In this document: positions 28,418 through 38,645 of the stretch, piece by piece | How positions within the stretch are numbered: position 1 is the first letter of the stretch | How the letters are laid out: each line of letters opens with the position of its first letter | DNA from: Cellulophaga sp. 20_2_10 | Lineage (GTDB): Bacteria > Bacteroidota > Bacteroidia > Flavobacteriales > Flavobacteriaceae | Assembly (NCBI RefSeq): GCF_023476645.1 | Contig: NZ_JAMCOJ010000004.1 | Coordinates: 310,001-374,000 of the forward strand | Reading direction: 5' to 3' | Length of the DNA stretch: 64,000 nucleotides | Notes under the pieces: model-generated | What the model saw: the letters and a program-made list of their open reading frames with translations, nothing else | Told to the model about the DNA's origin: nothing | Database searches by the model: none | Position numbers and translations under genes: made by a program

Positions 28418-29020
28418 TTATAATTTACTTTTTAGGTTGATGATGTCTTCTTTGCCTACCTGTAAATTCCAGTTTTTGATGCCTAGCAGCTCAGCAGCAT
28501 CTGTATTTTCTTTTGTGTCGTCTATAAAAAAGCTTTCTTCTGCTTTTAAGTTATTTTCTTTTAGAACAAACTGATAAATAGATGCGTCTGGTTTTCTTAG
28601 GTTTATCTCGTGCGATAAATAGAATTTTTCAAAACAGTTCTGGAATCTAGTGTATCTTTTAATCCCCATGTTTTTTATAACCTGCTCTATGTGTAATTCA
28701 TTGGTATTACTTAATAAAAACAAGCGATAGTTGTTTTCGTTAGCAAGTGATTCTATAAATAATAAACGTTCTTCAGGAAAATCTAAAATAATTTTGTTCC
28801 ATGCAGCGCGTAGTTCTTTTGGAGTAGCTTTTGGTAAAATTAGATTTGTTGTGCTAATAAAATCAGTAGAAGAAATTAATCCTTTTTCATAATCTTTCAT
28901 TAGTTTGTCTAACTCGTCTGTAATTTCTTTAAAACCAAACTTACTTAATTCTAAAGCTGTTGCAGTTTTGTCTAGGTTTATAAAAATATCACCAAAATCA
29001 AAAATTATATTCTTAATCAT
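28418..29020 (-). CDS. HAD-superfamily hydrolase
   Basis: 200 residues. Motif I DFGDIFINLD departs from the usual DxDGT/V: the first Asp is kept (DFGD), as in the YihX-like group. Motif II Ser/Thr is in LFLLSNTNELH, and motif IV is FIDDTKENTDAA. Probable sugar or nucleotide phosphatase; substrate unknown. It overlaps ribD by 8 bases. HAD enzymes dephosphorylate the riboflavin intermediate made by RibD in other bacteria, so that role is possible here but only from context. Confidence 0.9.
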   Translation of the reverse strand: MIKNIIFDFGDIFINLDKTATALELSKFGFKEITDELDKLMKDYEKGLISSTDFISTTNLILPKATPKELRAAWNKIILDFPEERLLFIESLANENNYRLFLLSNTNELHIEQVIKNMGIKRYTRFQNCFEKFYLSHEINLRKPDASIYQFVLKENNLKAEESFFIDDTKENTDAAELLGIKNWNLQVGKEDIINLKSKL

Positions 29021-30065
29021 TATAATAAAGCTTTAAAATGTCGACTTTAATTGTTGTAGTAGTTTTAAGATTACCTTTAAAAGCAGGTGCCTTTGTACCT
29101 TCTGTAAAGGTGTTTGTTCCTGTAAATACACGAGCTTCATCCCAAAGATTTTCGTCTATAAAGGTTTGCAGTGTTTTGGAGCCACCTTCAATTATAACAC
29201 TAAGTATGTTGTGTTTGTAAAGTATGTTACTTATTTCTTTTGCTATGGGTTTATCAAAATCAATTAGTTGGTAAAAAACTCCATCTACTTGTTTTTCTTT
29301 GTCTAGTTTACTTGTAATAACAATGGTTTTTACGGATAAATCTAAGGTGTTTTTAGTAGTGTCAATTTTTAAGTTGCGATCTATAAGAATTCTTGTAGGT
29401 GCTTTTCCGTACCAATTTCTAACATCTAACTTTGGGTTGTCTTCTAAAACTGTATTTGTGCCAACTAAAATAGCTTGTTCTTGACTTCTCCATTGATGAA
29501 CAAGTTGTCTAGATGCCTTTGTTGTTATCCAAAAAGGCTCTGGATTTGTGCTTCTTTTGTTTTTTAGAGGAGCAATGAAGCCATCATTTGTTTCTGCCCA
29601 TTTTAAAATAATATAGGGTCTCTTTTTTTCGTAAAAACACAAAAAGCGTTTGTGGTGTTCGCGACATTCTTTTTCTAGAATACCAGTAATAACGTTACAG
29701 CCTGCATTTTTTAACTTTTTAATTCCGGCACCAGCAACTTTTTCATGCGGATCCGTAAGGCCAATAATTACATTTGGTATTTTATGTTTTACAATTAAGT
29801 CTGCACAAGGTGGTGTTTTTCCGTAATGAGAGCATGGCTCTAGGGTAACGTACAAGGAAGCTTTGTTTAGCAGTGTTTTGTCTTTTACACTATTAATTGC
29901 GTTTACTTCTGCATGAGAACCTCCATAGGGGGAAGTAAAACCTTCGCCAATAATAGTGCTGTTGTGTACAATTATGGCGCCAACCATAGGGTTTGGGAAA
30001 GTAGATCCTAATCCGTTTTTGGCTATTTGTATACAGCGTAAAATGTATTTTTCATGTATCTTCAC
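29013..30065 (-). CDS. ribD: bifunctional diaminohydroxyphosphoribosylaminopyrimidine deaminase/reductase
   Basis: 350 residues. N-terminal deaminase domain (1-145) with the zinc site HAEVNAI and PCSHYGKTPPC, and a C-terminal NADPH-dependent reductase domain (about 148-350) with ILVGTNTVLEDNP and VIIEGGSKTLQTFI. It performs the second and third steps of riboflavin synthesis. The promoter box lies only 4 bases before the ATG, so the mRNA is probably leaderless; no FMN riboswitch fits in the space. Confidence 0.96.
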   Translation of the reverse strand: MKIHEKYILRCIQIAKNGLGSTFPNPMVGAIIVHNSTIIGEGFTSPYGGSHAEVNAINSVKDKTLLNKASLYVTLEPCSHYGKTPPCADLIVKHKIPNVIIGLTDPHEKVAGAGIKKLKNAGCNVITGILEKECREHHKRFLCFYEKKRPYIILKWAETNDGFIAPLKNKRSTNPEPFWITTKASRQLVHQWRSQEQAILVGTNTVLEDNPKLDVRNWYGKAPTRILIDRNLKIDTTKNTLDLSVKTIVITSKLDKEKQVDGVFYQLIDFDKPIAKEISNILYKHNILSVIIEGGSKTLQTFIDENLWDEARVFTGTNTFTEGTKAPAFKGNLKTTTTIKVDILKLYYND

Positions 30066-30069
30066 TTCG

Positions 30070-30077
30070 CAAAAATA
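30070..30077 (-). promoter_or_regulatory. -7 promoter box of ribD
   Basis: TATTTTTG on the minus strand, a perfect match ending 4 bases before the ribD ATG (30065). The divergent GNAT gene starts only 41 bases away at 30107. Confidence 0.58.
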
Positions 30078-30106
30078 GAATAATAAAAAGATATAGTATT
30101 TGTTTC

Positions 30107-30592
30107 ATGGAGAATGTAGTTATTAGACCTATTTTAGAAAAGGATAATGTTGCTGTTGCAGAGGTTATTAGAAGTGTTTTAATGGATCTTGGAGCGCCTA
30201 AAGTGGGTACTGCTTATGCAGATAAGGCATTATATAGTATGTATGAAAACTATAATATCCCTAAAGCAACTTATTTTGTAGCAGAAAAAGAAGGTAAAAT
30301 TATTGGTTGCGCAGGAGTTGCGCAATTAGATAATTATGAAGGTAATGTCTGCGAGCTACAAAAAATGTACTTTTTAGAAGAGGCTAGAGGTAAAGGTTTG
30401 GGTAGTAAAATGATAGATGTTTGTATTGCTAAAGCACGCGAATATGGCTTTGATAAATGCTACTTAGAGACTATGCCGTATATGGATGGTGCTCAGAAAT
30501 TATATAAAAAAACAGGGTTTAAATATATAGATGCTCCAATGGGAGATACGGGCCACTATTCTTGTCCGGTTTATATGCTGTTAGATTTGTAA
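30107..30592 (+). CDS. GNAT family N-acetyltransferase
   Basis: 161 residues. N-terminus VVIRPILEKDNVAVAEVIR, the acetyl-CoA loop EEARGKGLGSKMID (about 92-105), and the C-terminal YKKTGFKYIDAP with GHYSCPVYM, a form seen in acetyltransferases sometimes placed with MarR-type fusions; here it stands alone. Substrate unknown. Divergent from ribD. Confidence 0.92.
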   Translation: MENVVIRPILEKDNVAVAEVIRSVLMDLGAPKVGTAYADKALYSMYENYNIPKATYFVAEKEGKIIGCAGVAQLDNYEGNVCELQKMYFLEEARGKGLGSKMIDVCIAKAREYGFDKCYLETMPYMDGAQKLYKKTGFKYIDAPMGDTGHYSCPVYMLLDL

Positions 30593-30645
30593 GTATGTTT
30601 CATGTACTGTTTTTAATAAACTAATTTAAAATACTGGTTTTTAGT

Positions 30646-31497
30646 ATGTTGTTAAGAGAAATAAAGAAAATTTACCATACAGAATTAGATGCTATTTACC
30701 CTGTAGAGGAGGTAAATAGTTTTTTTTATATGACAATTGAGCATTATCTTGATTTAGAGCGATTTATATTGGCATTACAGCCAGATTATGTAGTAGCTAA
30801 AGAAGAAGAAACTTCTTTGTTTTTGACTATAAACCTGTTAAAAAAGCACATTCCCATACAGTATATTTTAGGTACAGCGCATTTTATGGGGTTGGATTTT
30901 AATGTAAGTCCTAATGTGTTAATTCCTAGGCCAGAAACAGAGGAGTTGGTAAGTTGGATTTTAAGTGAAACACCACTAGATAGGGAAGTAAATATACTAG
31001 ATATTGGTACTGGTAGTGGTTGTATTGCTATTTCATTGGCTAAAAACTTACCCAGCGCTAATGTTTTTGCATTAGATGTTTCTAAAGAAGCTCTGGTAGT
31101 TGCAAATAAAAATGCAGAAAACAACAGTGTGCTTATTACTTTTTTAGAGAATAATATATTACAAGAACCAAGTCTTCAGCAAAAATTTGATATTATAGTT
31201 TCTAATCCGCCTTATGTTAGAGAGTTAGAGAAAAAAGAAATGACCGCGAATGTTTTAGAGCACGAGCCTAGTTTAGCCCTTTTTGTGTCAGACAAAGAAC
31301 CCTTAACTTTTTACAATGCAATTACCAATTTTTCAGCTAAGCACTTAAAAGATACTGGTAAGTTGTATTTTGAAATTAACCAATATTTAGGAGCTGAAAC
31401 CCAAGATCTTTTAGAACAACAAGATTTTGTGGCGATTGAATTGCGTAAAGATATGTATGGTAACGATAGAATGTTAAAAGGGCAATTAACAAAGTAG
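30646..31497 (+). CDS. prmC: peptide chain release factor N5-glutamine methyltransferase
   Basis: 283 residues. A helical N-terminal domain (1-80) and a Rossmann methyltransferase domain: IPRPETEELV, SAM-binding ILDIGTGSGCIAISLA and the catalytic NPPY in IVSNPPYV. It methylates the Gln of the GGQ motif in release factors 1 and 2. A 54-base gap separates it from the GNAT gene and 68 bases separate it from ligA. Confidence 0.96.
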   Translation: MLLREIKKIYHTELDAIYPVEEVNSFFYMTIEHYLDLERFILALQPDYVVAKEEETSLFLTINLLKKHIPIQYILGTAHFMGLDFNVSPNVLIPRPETEELVSWILSETPLDREVNILDIGTGSGCIAISLAKNLPSANVFALDVSKEALVVANKNAENNSVLITFLENNILQEPSLQQKFDIIVSNPPYVRELEKKEMTANVLEHEPSLALFVSDKEPLTFYNAITNFSAKHLKDTGKLYFEINQYLGAETQDLLEQQDFVAIELRKDMYGNDRMLKGQLTK

Positions 31498-31556
31498 TAA
31501 TAGATAAAATGACATCAAACTAAAGAAAAATAATTTTTTAGTGCGATGAAAAATAA

Positions 31557-33560
<2,004 letters not shown>

Positions 33561-33570
33561 AATAAATATT

Positions 33571-33607
33571 CCCTAAATAGCTATATGAAAGTTGTTTAGG
33601 GTTTTTT
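33571..33607 (+). terminator. terminator after ligA
   Basis: CCCTAAA (33571-33577) pairs with TTTAGGG (33595-33601) across a 17-base loop and is followed by six T. It begins 10 bases past the ligA stop. Confidence 0.65.
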
Positions 33608-33616
33608 GAATTCAGA

Positions 33617-33634
33617 TTGTTACATTTGTAACAA
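33617..33634. promoter_or_regulatory. perfect 18-base palindrome upstream of DUF6913-dapA
   Basis: TTGTTACA, two T, then TGTAACAA: a perfect 8-2-8 inverted repeat about 50 bases upstream of the predicted transcription start. It has the size and symmetry of a dimeric-regulator site. No T-run follows, so it is not a terminator. Confidence 0.55.
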
Positions 33635-33665
33635 AATGTTTTATTTAAAAAATAAACTAGCTTTG

Positions 33666-33673
33666 TATCTTTG
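33666..33673 (+). promoter_or_regulatory. -7 promoter box of the DUF6913-dapA unit
   Basis: Perfect TATCTTTG, about 50 bases before the ATG at 33723. A second inverted repeat, TTACATTT-GTGT-AAATGTAA (33697-33716), lies between it and the start codon in the predicted 5' UTR. Confidence 0.52.
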
Positions 33674-33722
33674 CCTTAAATTGTGCTAGATAATAATTAC
33701 ATTTGTGTAAATGTAAAATTGC

Positions 33723-34256
33723 ATGTTAAAAGGCATAAAAAATAAATTAAAACGTAAGGCAGCTCTAAAGTTTTTAAACGTAAACAAAAACAAGGTTGTT
33801 GCTTGTTCTAGAGTTACTAAAGGAATAAGTAAAATAGGGTGCATTGTAGATTTAGACAGCTTTGCAGATGGTACTGTTTTTAATGAGTTTATTAAAGAGT
33901 TTTCTTTGCAGCCAAACGCGTTAAAGATTATAGGGTACAAGAAAGAGCAAGATAAAAACTCACCTTATTCTACTCCAGTTTTTTCTGAAGAAGATTTAGG
34001 TTGGGGAGCAAAAATAGAGAATAGTTATGCATTGGAGTTTTTAGATAATGAGTACGATTTGCTTATAAACTATTATGCGGAAGATAATTTATTGCTACAA
34101 CTAATGACAGTACAAGCTAAGGCGAGGTTAAAAGTTGGTTTTGGTGAAGTAGATGAAAAATTAAATGATTTAATTCTTAATGTACCTATTAAGGATTTTA
34201 GCATTTTTAAAAAGGAACTGGGTAAATATCTCTCGGTTTTAAATGAAATAAAATAA
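33723..34256 (+). CDS. DUF6913 family protein
   Basis: 177 residues, basic at the start (MLKGIKNKLKRKAALKFL), no signal peptide. I recognise it as the flavobacterial DUF6913 type found next to dapA; function unknown. Features: CIVDLDSF, FSEEDLGWGAKIENS and YDLLINYYAEDNLLLQLMTVQAKARLKVGFG, suggesting an alpha/beta fold. It heads a two-gene unit with dapA, separated by 51 bases that contain only a weak hairpin. Confidence 0.82.
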   Translation: MLKGIKNKLKRKAALKFLNVNKNKVVACSRVTKGISKIGCIVDLDSFADGTVFNEFIKEFSLQPNALKIIGYKKEQDKNSPYSTPVFSEEDLGWGAKIENSYALEFLDNEYDLLINYYAEDNLLLQLMTVQAKARLKVGFGEVDEKLNDLILNVPIKDFSIFKKELGKYLSVLNEIK

Positions 34257-34307
34257 GAACGTACCAGAAAGCGCGTTCTTAAATTTTGATTATTAAAATT
34301 TATACGT

Positions 34308-35198
34308 GTGAAAGAATTAGTTGGTACTGGTGTTGCGCTAGTTACACCCTTTAAAGAAGATTTGTCTGTAGATATTACAGCATTACAGAATATTGTTGAG
34401 TATAATATAGCTAACGGTGTTACTTATCTAGTGGTTTTAGGAACTACAGGAGAACCGGCTACGCTAACGGCAGAAGAAAAACAATTGGTTATAGATACAG
34501 TTGTTGCGGTAAATGCCGGTAGGTTGCCTTTAGTGTTAGGTGTAGGCGGTAATAATACAATGGCTGTTGTTGCAGAATTAAAAGAAAGAGATTTAAGTCA
34601 TTTTGTAGCTGTACTATCAGTTTCGCCATACTACAATAAGCCAACTCAAGAAGGAATATACCAGCATTTTAAAGCGATATCATTAGCATCTCCAAAACCT
34701 ATAATAGTATATAATGTACCTGGTAGAACGGGTAGTAATATGCTAGCGTCTACAACAGTTAGGTTGGCAAAAGACTTTGCTAACATTGTTGCAATAAAAG
34801 AAGCTTGTGGAGATATGGTGCAAATCTTATCTATTATAAAAGACAAGCCAGAAGACTTTATGGTCATCTCTGGGGACGATTTTACAGCTTTGTCTACTGT
34901 TTTAGCAGGCGGATCTGGAGTAATATCTGTTATTGGTCAGGGTTTGCCCGCCGAGTTCTCTAAAATAATTTCTTTAGGTTTAAATAATAATGCGGTAGAA
35001 GCGCACTTGTTATACAACGGGTTGCATAATAGTATAGACTATATATTTAGAGAGGGTAACCCAGCAGGGATTAAAACTATCTTTGAAAATTTAGGCCTTT
35101 CTACAGCTAAGGTTAGGCTACCATTAATAGAGGCTACTCCTGAATTAAAAGCAATAATTAATGATTTTATGCGTGATTTTAAGAAAGAACTAGTCTAA
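34308..35198 (+). CDS. dapA: 4-hydroxy-tetrahydrodipicolinate synthase
   Basis: 296 residues from a GTG start (the aligned N-terminus [14 protein letters not shown] supports it). Schiff-base Lys164 in IVAIKEACG, Tyr136 in VYNVPGRTG and the TTGEP motif (46-50) are all present. It condenses pyruvate with aspartate semialdehyde, the first committed step to lysine and diaminopimelate; dapF lies elsewhere in this window at 20516. Confidence 0.97.
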   Translation: MKELVGTGVALVTPFKEDLSVDITALQNIVEYNIANGVTYLVVLGTTGEPATLTAEEKQLVIDTVVAVNAGRLPLVLGVGGNNTMAVVAELKERDLSHFVAVLSVSPYYNKPTQEGIYQHFKAISLASPKPIIVYNVPGRTGSNMLASTTVRLAKDFANIVAIKEACGDMVQILSIIKDKPEDFMVISGDDFTALSTVLAGGSGVISVIGQGLPAEFSKIISLGLNNNAVEAHLLYNGLHNSIDYIFREGNPAGIKTIFENLGLSTAKVRLPLIEATPELKAIINDFMRDFKKELV

Positions 35199-35314
35199 CA
35201 ATTTGTTTATTATTAGTAATTAAAGTTAAAACTTAGCCAAAAACTACGCTAAAGAATTTTCACATTCCTACTTTAGCAGTATAAAAAATGTTTTTTATAT
35301 CCGTATAGAATGAC

Positions 35315-35322
35315 TAATTTTG
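35315..35322 (+). promoter_or_regulatory. -7 promoter box of bamD operon
   Basis: Perfect TAATTTTG. The first possible ATG (35327) lies only 4 bases after it, the second (35339) 16 bases after it. Confidence 0.58.
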
Positions 35323-35338
35323 CAAAATGTTTTTAAGA

Positions 35339-36151
35339 ATGAGGAAATTATTACCCCTTTTATCGTTAGTATTGGTGTTAGCGTCTTGTAGTGAATACCA
35401 GAAGGTGCTAAAAAACCAAGAGATAAAGCCTAAATATGAAATGGCTGAAAAGTTTTACGAAGAAGGCGATTTTAAAAGAGCGAACCGTTTATTTGATCAA
35501 ATAGCTCCTAAGTATATAGGAAAAGCCCAAGGAGAGCGTGTTATGTTTTTCTATGCTAATACTTATTATGAGATAGGGCAATATAATGATGCAGGATATC
35601 AGTTTGAGCGTTTTGTAAAGGCGTATCCTAAAAGTGAAAAAGTACAACAGGCATCGTTTATGAGTGCTAAAAGTTACTATCACTTATCTCGCAAATTTTC
35701 TTTAGATCAGACAGATACAGATAAGGCTTTGTTAAAATTACAGAATTTTATTAATGCATATCCTGATTCAGAATATTTACCTGATGCAAATGTAATTGCA
35801 GCTAATTTAACTCAGAAAAAAGAAAAGAAATCTTTAGAGATCGCAAAGCAGTTCACTAAATTAGGTGAATTTTACGATTTAGAGTACTCTATTTCAGCTA
35901 TCAAGGCATTAGAAAACTTTATTTTAGATAATCCAGGAACTATATATAAAGAAGAGGCATTATATTACAAGACACTTGCAGCATACAACTTAGCATTAAA
36001 TAGTCATCCTCAGAAAAAGGAAGAGCGTTTAAATAATGCAAAAGAGGCATACAGTAAGTTTATAAAAACTTTTCCGGAAACAGAATTTGCTAAGAAGGCA
36101 AACAATATGGCGGAAAAAATTGATAAAGAATTACAAAATTATTCAAAATAA
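35339..36151 (+). CDS. bamD: outer membrane protein assembly factor BamD
   Basis: 270 residues from the ATG at 35339, which gives a lipoprotein signal MRKLLPLLSLVLVLASC (Cys17). An ATG four codons upstream at 35327 is the alternative, but it falls at the predicted transcription start. The mature part consists of five TPR-like repeats (AEKFYEEGDFKRANRLFDQI, YYEIGQYNDAGYQFERFV, and so on). With BamA it inserts beta-barrel proteins in the outer membrane. First gene of the conserved bamD-omega-coaBC-DUF4835 unit. Confidence 0.95.
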   Translation: MRKLLPLLSLVLVLASCSEYQKVLKNQEIKPKYEMAEKFYEEGDFKRANRLFDQIAPKYIGKAQGERVMFFYANTYYEIGQYNDAGYQFERFVKAYPKSEKVQQASFMSAKSYYHLSRKFSLDQTDTDKALLKLQNFINAYPDSEYLPDANVIAANLTQKKEKKSLEIAKQFTKLGEFYDLEYSISAIKALENFILDNPGTIYKEEALYYKTLAAYNLALNSHPQKKEERLNNAKEAYSKFIKTFPETEFAKKANNMAEKIDKELQNYSK

Positions 36152-36164
36152 ATACATTTAGGCT

Positions 36165-36497
36165 ATGAATATGAACGACTTGAAAAATTCAAAAGCAGCT
36201 GTATCAACAACAACCATTAATAAAAATGAGTTTGATGCTGCTACAGGAAATATTTATGAAGCAATTTCTATTGTTTCTAAAAGAGCAATACAAATTAACT
36301 CTGATATTAAAAAAGAGCTTTTAGAAAAGTTAGAAGAATTTGCTACGTACAACGATAGTTTAGATGAAATTTTTGAAAACAAAGAGCAGATCGAAGTTTC
36401 TAAGTTTTACGAAAAACTTCCTAAGCCACACGCTTTAGCAGTAACAGAGTGGTTAGAGGATAGAATATACCATAGAAATACAGCGAAAGATTTATAG
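36165..36497 (+). CDS. RNA polymerase omega (Rpb6-like) subunit, Bacteroidota type
   Basis: 110 residues. The N-terminus is variable, then NIYEAISIVSKRAIQINSDIKKEL, the omega/Rpb6 helix pair, and the ending KPHALAVTEWLEDRIYHRN. It assists RNA polymerase assembly. Position between bamD and coaBC is typical for Bacteroidota and supports the call; it is too divergent from proteobacterial RpoZ for me to use that symbol. Confidence 0.87.
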   Translation: MNMNDLKNSKAAVSTTTINKNEFDAATGNIYEAISIVSKRAIQINSDIKKELLEKLEEFATYNDSLDEIFENKEQIEVSKFYEKLPKPHALAVTEWLEDRIYHRNTAKDL

Positions 36498-36501
36498 AGA
36501 T

Positions 36502-37710
36502 ATGTTAGGTGGTAAAAATATACTTTTAGGAATAACCGGAGGTATTGCCGCATACAAAACAACATTTCTTGTTCGCTTACTGATAAAAGCTGGTGCTAAC
36601 GTTAAAGTTATTTTAACGGATAGCGCCAGCTCTTTTGTTTCTCCACTTACGTTAGCTACGCTATCTAAAAATCCTGTGTTAACATCTTTTGTAAGTGAAG
36701 ATAAAGAAGAAGGAACATCTTGGAACAATCACGTAGAAATGGGGTTATGGGCAGATCTAATGGTTATTGCCCCAGCAACAGCTAATACATTGTCTAAAAT
36801 GGCAAATGGTGTTTGCGATAATTTATTATTGGCAACATATTTGTCTGCTAAATGTCCCGTATTTTTTGCTCCGGCAATGGATTTGGATATGTATAAGCAT
36901 CCGTCTACTTTGGCTTCTTTTGATAAATTACTCTCTTTTGGTAATATTATGATTCCTGCAGGAGCAGGGGAGTTGGCTAGTGGCTTATATGGTGAAGGCA
37001 GACTGGCAGAACCAGAAGAAATTGTAACGCAATTACAACAATATTTAAGTGCAGGATTACCATTAAGTGGTAAAAAAGTGATTATTACTGCAGGTCCAAC
37101 TTACGAGGCTATAGATCCTGTACGTTTTATAGGGAACCATTCTTCAGGTAAAATGGGATACGAACTAGCTTTAGCAGCTGCAAGTAAAGGAGCTTCAGTA
37201 ATTTTAGTTTCTGGTCCTTCTCATTTATCAATAACACATGATAATATTACCGTGGTACGTATTACATCTGCAGATCAAATGTATGTAGAGGTGCACAAGC
37301 ATTATGCGACTACGGATATTGCTATATGTGCAGCAGCAGTTGCAGATTATAAGCCAAAAACCATTGCAGATCAAAAGATAAAAAAGAGCGATGCTGAGTT
37401 GCAAATAACACTGGTAAAAAATAAAGATATATTACTATCATTAGGAGACCAAAAAAAGCATCAATTTATAGTAGGTTTCGCTTTGGAGACGCAAAATGAA
37501 GTTGAAAATGCTATCAAAAAGCTAAAAAAGAAGAATTTAGATTTAATAGTTTTAAATTCTTTAAATGATAAAGGAGCGGGTTTTGGAAAATCAACCAATA
37601 AAATATCAATAATAGATAACAAATTAAATATAAAAACGTTTAAACTAAAGACAAAGGCAGATGTTGCCTTAGATATTGTAAATGAAATTATTATAAAAAC
37701 GAATGTATAA
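36502..37710 (+). CDS. coaBC: bifunctional phosphopantothenoylcysteine decarboxylase/synthase
   Basis: 402 residues. CoaC flavoprotein half (1-180): ILLGITGGIAAYKT, NHVEMGLWADLMVIAPATANT and the PAMDLDMY motif. CoaB half (about 188-402): GPTYEAIDPVRFIGNHSSGKMG and CAAAVADYKP. It couples cysteine to phosphopantothenate and decarboxylates it in coenzyme A synthesis. Starts 4 bases after the omega gene and overlaps DUF4835 by 8 bases. coaE is at 43205. Confidence 0.97.
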   Translation: MLGGKNILLGITGGIAAYKTTFLVRLLIKAGANVKVILTDSASSFVSPLTLATLSKNPVLTSFVSEDKEEGTSWNNHVEMGLWADLMVIAPATANTLSKMANGVCDNLLLATYLSAKCPVFFAPAMDLDMYKHPSTLASFDKLLSFGNIMIPAGAGELASGLYGEGRLAEPEEIVTQLQQYLSAGLPLSGKKVIITAGPTYEAIDPVRFIGNHSSGKMGYELALAAASKGASVILVSGPSHLSITHDNITVVRITSADQMYVEVHKHYATTDIAICAAAVADYKPKTIADQKIKKSDAELQITLVKNKDILLSLGDQKKHQFIVGFALETQNEVENAIKKLKKKNLDLIVLNSLNDKGAGFGKSTNKISIIDNKLNIKTFKLKTKADVALDIVNEIIIKTNV

Positions 37711-38593
37711 ACTTGTAATTGCTTTTTTTTGTTTTACTATTTTTTCTACTGCTACTGCACAGGAGCTTAACTGTACGGTAACTATTAACTCTGAGAAAGT
37801 AGGACAAACAAATCAGCAAGTTTTTAAAACATTAGAGCGGTCGCTTAATGATTTTATGAATAAAACAAAGTGGACAAATCGTATTTATAAAGATCAAGAG
37901 CGTATAAACTCTAGAATGTTTATAACAATATCTGAATATGAGTCTAATAGATTTAAGGCAGATATACAGATACAATCTTCTAGACCTGTTTTTAATACTT
38001 CTTACGAAACTCCTATTTTTAATTATAAAGACAACGAATTTAGTTTTACGTATATAGAATTTCAGCCATTGGTGTACAATCAAAATTCTTTCGATTCTAA
38101 TTTGGTGGGTGTAATGTCTTACTACGCCTATATTATGCTAGGTTTAGATGCAGATAGCTTTGCGCTAGAGGGAGGAACTGAGTATTTTAAAAAAGCACAA
38201 AATATAGTAACACAGGCACAAGGAAATAATTCTGCAGGATGGAGTCAGTCTTCAGGTAAAAGAACTCGTTTTGAGTTGGTAGATAATATCTTATCTAATG
38301 CTTACAGAGAATATAGAGTTGCTATGTACAATTACCACAGAAAAGGTATGGATGTTTTGGCAGATAATAATAGCACGGGTAAACAGGTGATTTCTGGTAC
38401 TATGCGTTTGTTGTCTACTATAGCTAAACGTAGAACAAATGCATTTTTACTACAGACCTTTTTTGATGCAAAATCAGAGGAAATAGTTAGTATCTTTTCT
38501 GATGGACCAAAAACAGATGTTGTTAAGTTAAAAGAAGTTTTAAATACTGCAGCACCTTTTTATTCTAGTACGTGGAATAAAATAAAATATTAA
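37703..38593 (+). CDS. DUF4835 family exported protein
   Basis: 296 residues with a signal peptide (about 1-18, ending TATAQ). The mature start ELNCTVTINSEKVGQTNQQVFKTLE and the stretch YYAYIMLGLDADSF are the DUF4835 pattern. Periplasmic or envelope protein of unknown function, almost always between coaBC and recN in Bacteroidota. Translation is probably coupled to coaBC by the 8-base overlap. Confidence 0.92.
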   Translation: MYKLVIAFFCFTIFSTATAQELNCTVTINSEKVGQTNQQVFKTLERSLNDFMNKTKWTNRIYKDQERINSRMFITISEYESNRFKADIQIQSSRPVFNTSYETPIFNYKDNEFSFTYIEFQPLVYNQNSFDSNLVGVMSYYAYIMLGLDADSFALEGGTEYFKKAQNIVTQAQGNNSAGWSQSSGKRTRFELVDNILSNAYREYRVAMYNYHRKGMDVLADNNSTGKQVISGTMRLLSTIAKRRTNAFLLQTFFDAKSEEIVSIFSDGPKTDVVKLKEVLNTAAPFYSSTWNKIKY

Positions 38594-38615
38594 CCTTCCC
38601 TTTTTATATTATAAT

Positions 38616-38623
38616 TATATTTG
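38616..38623 (+). promoter_or_regulatory. -7 promoter box of recN
   Basis: Perfect TATATTTG, 22 bases before the TTG start of recN, so recN can be expressed separately from the bamD unit. Confidence 0.5.
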
Positions 38624-38645
38624 ATGTAATATTTAATTACACAAA

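Noticed and set aside
34255-34282. Terminator between DUF6913 and dapA
   Set aside because: The stem AAGAACG/CGTTCTT is short with a 12-base loop and no clean T-run; the two genes are more likely cotranscribed.
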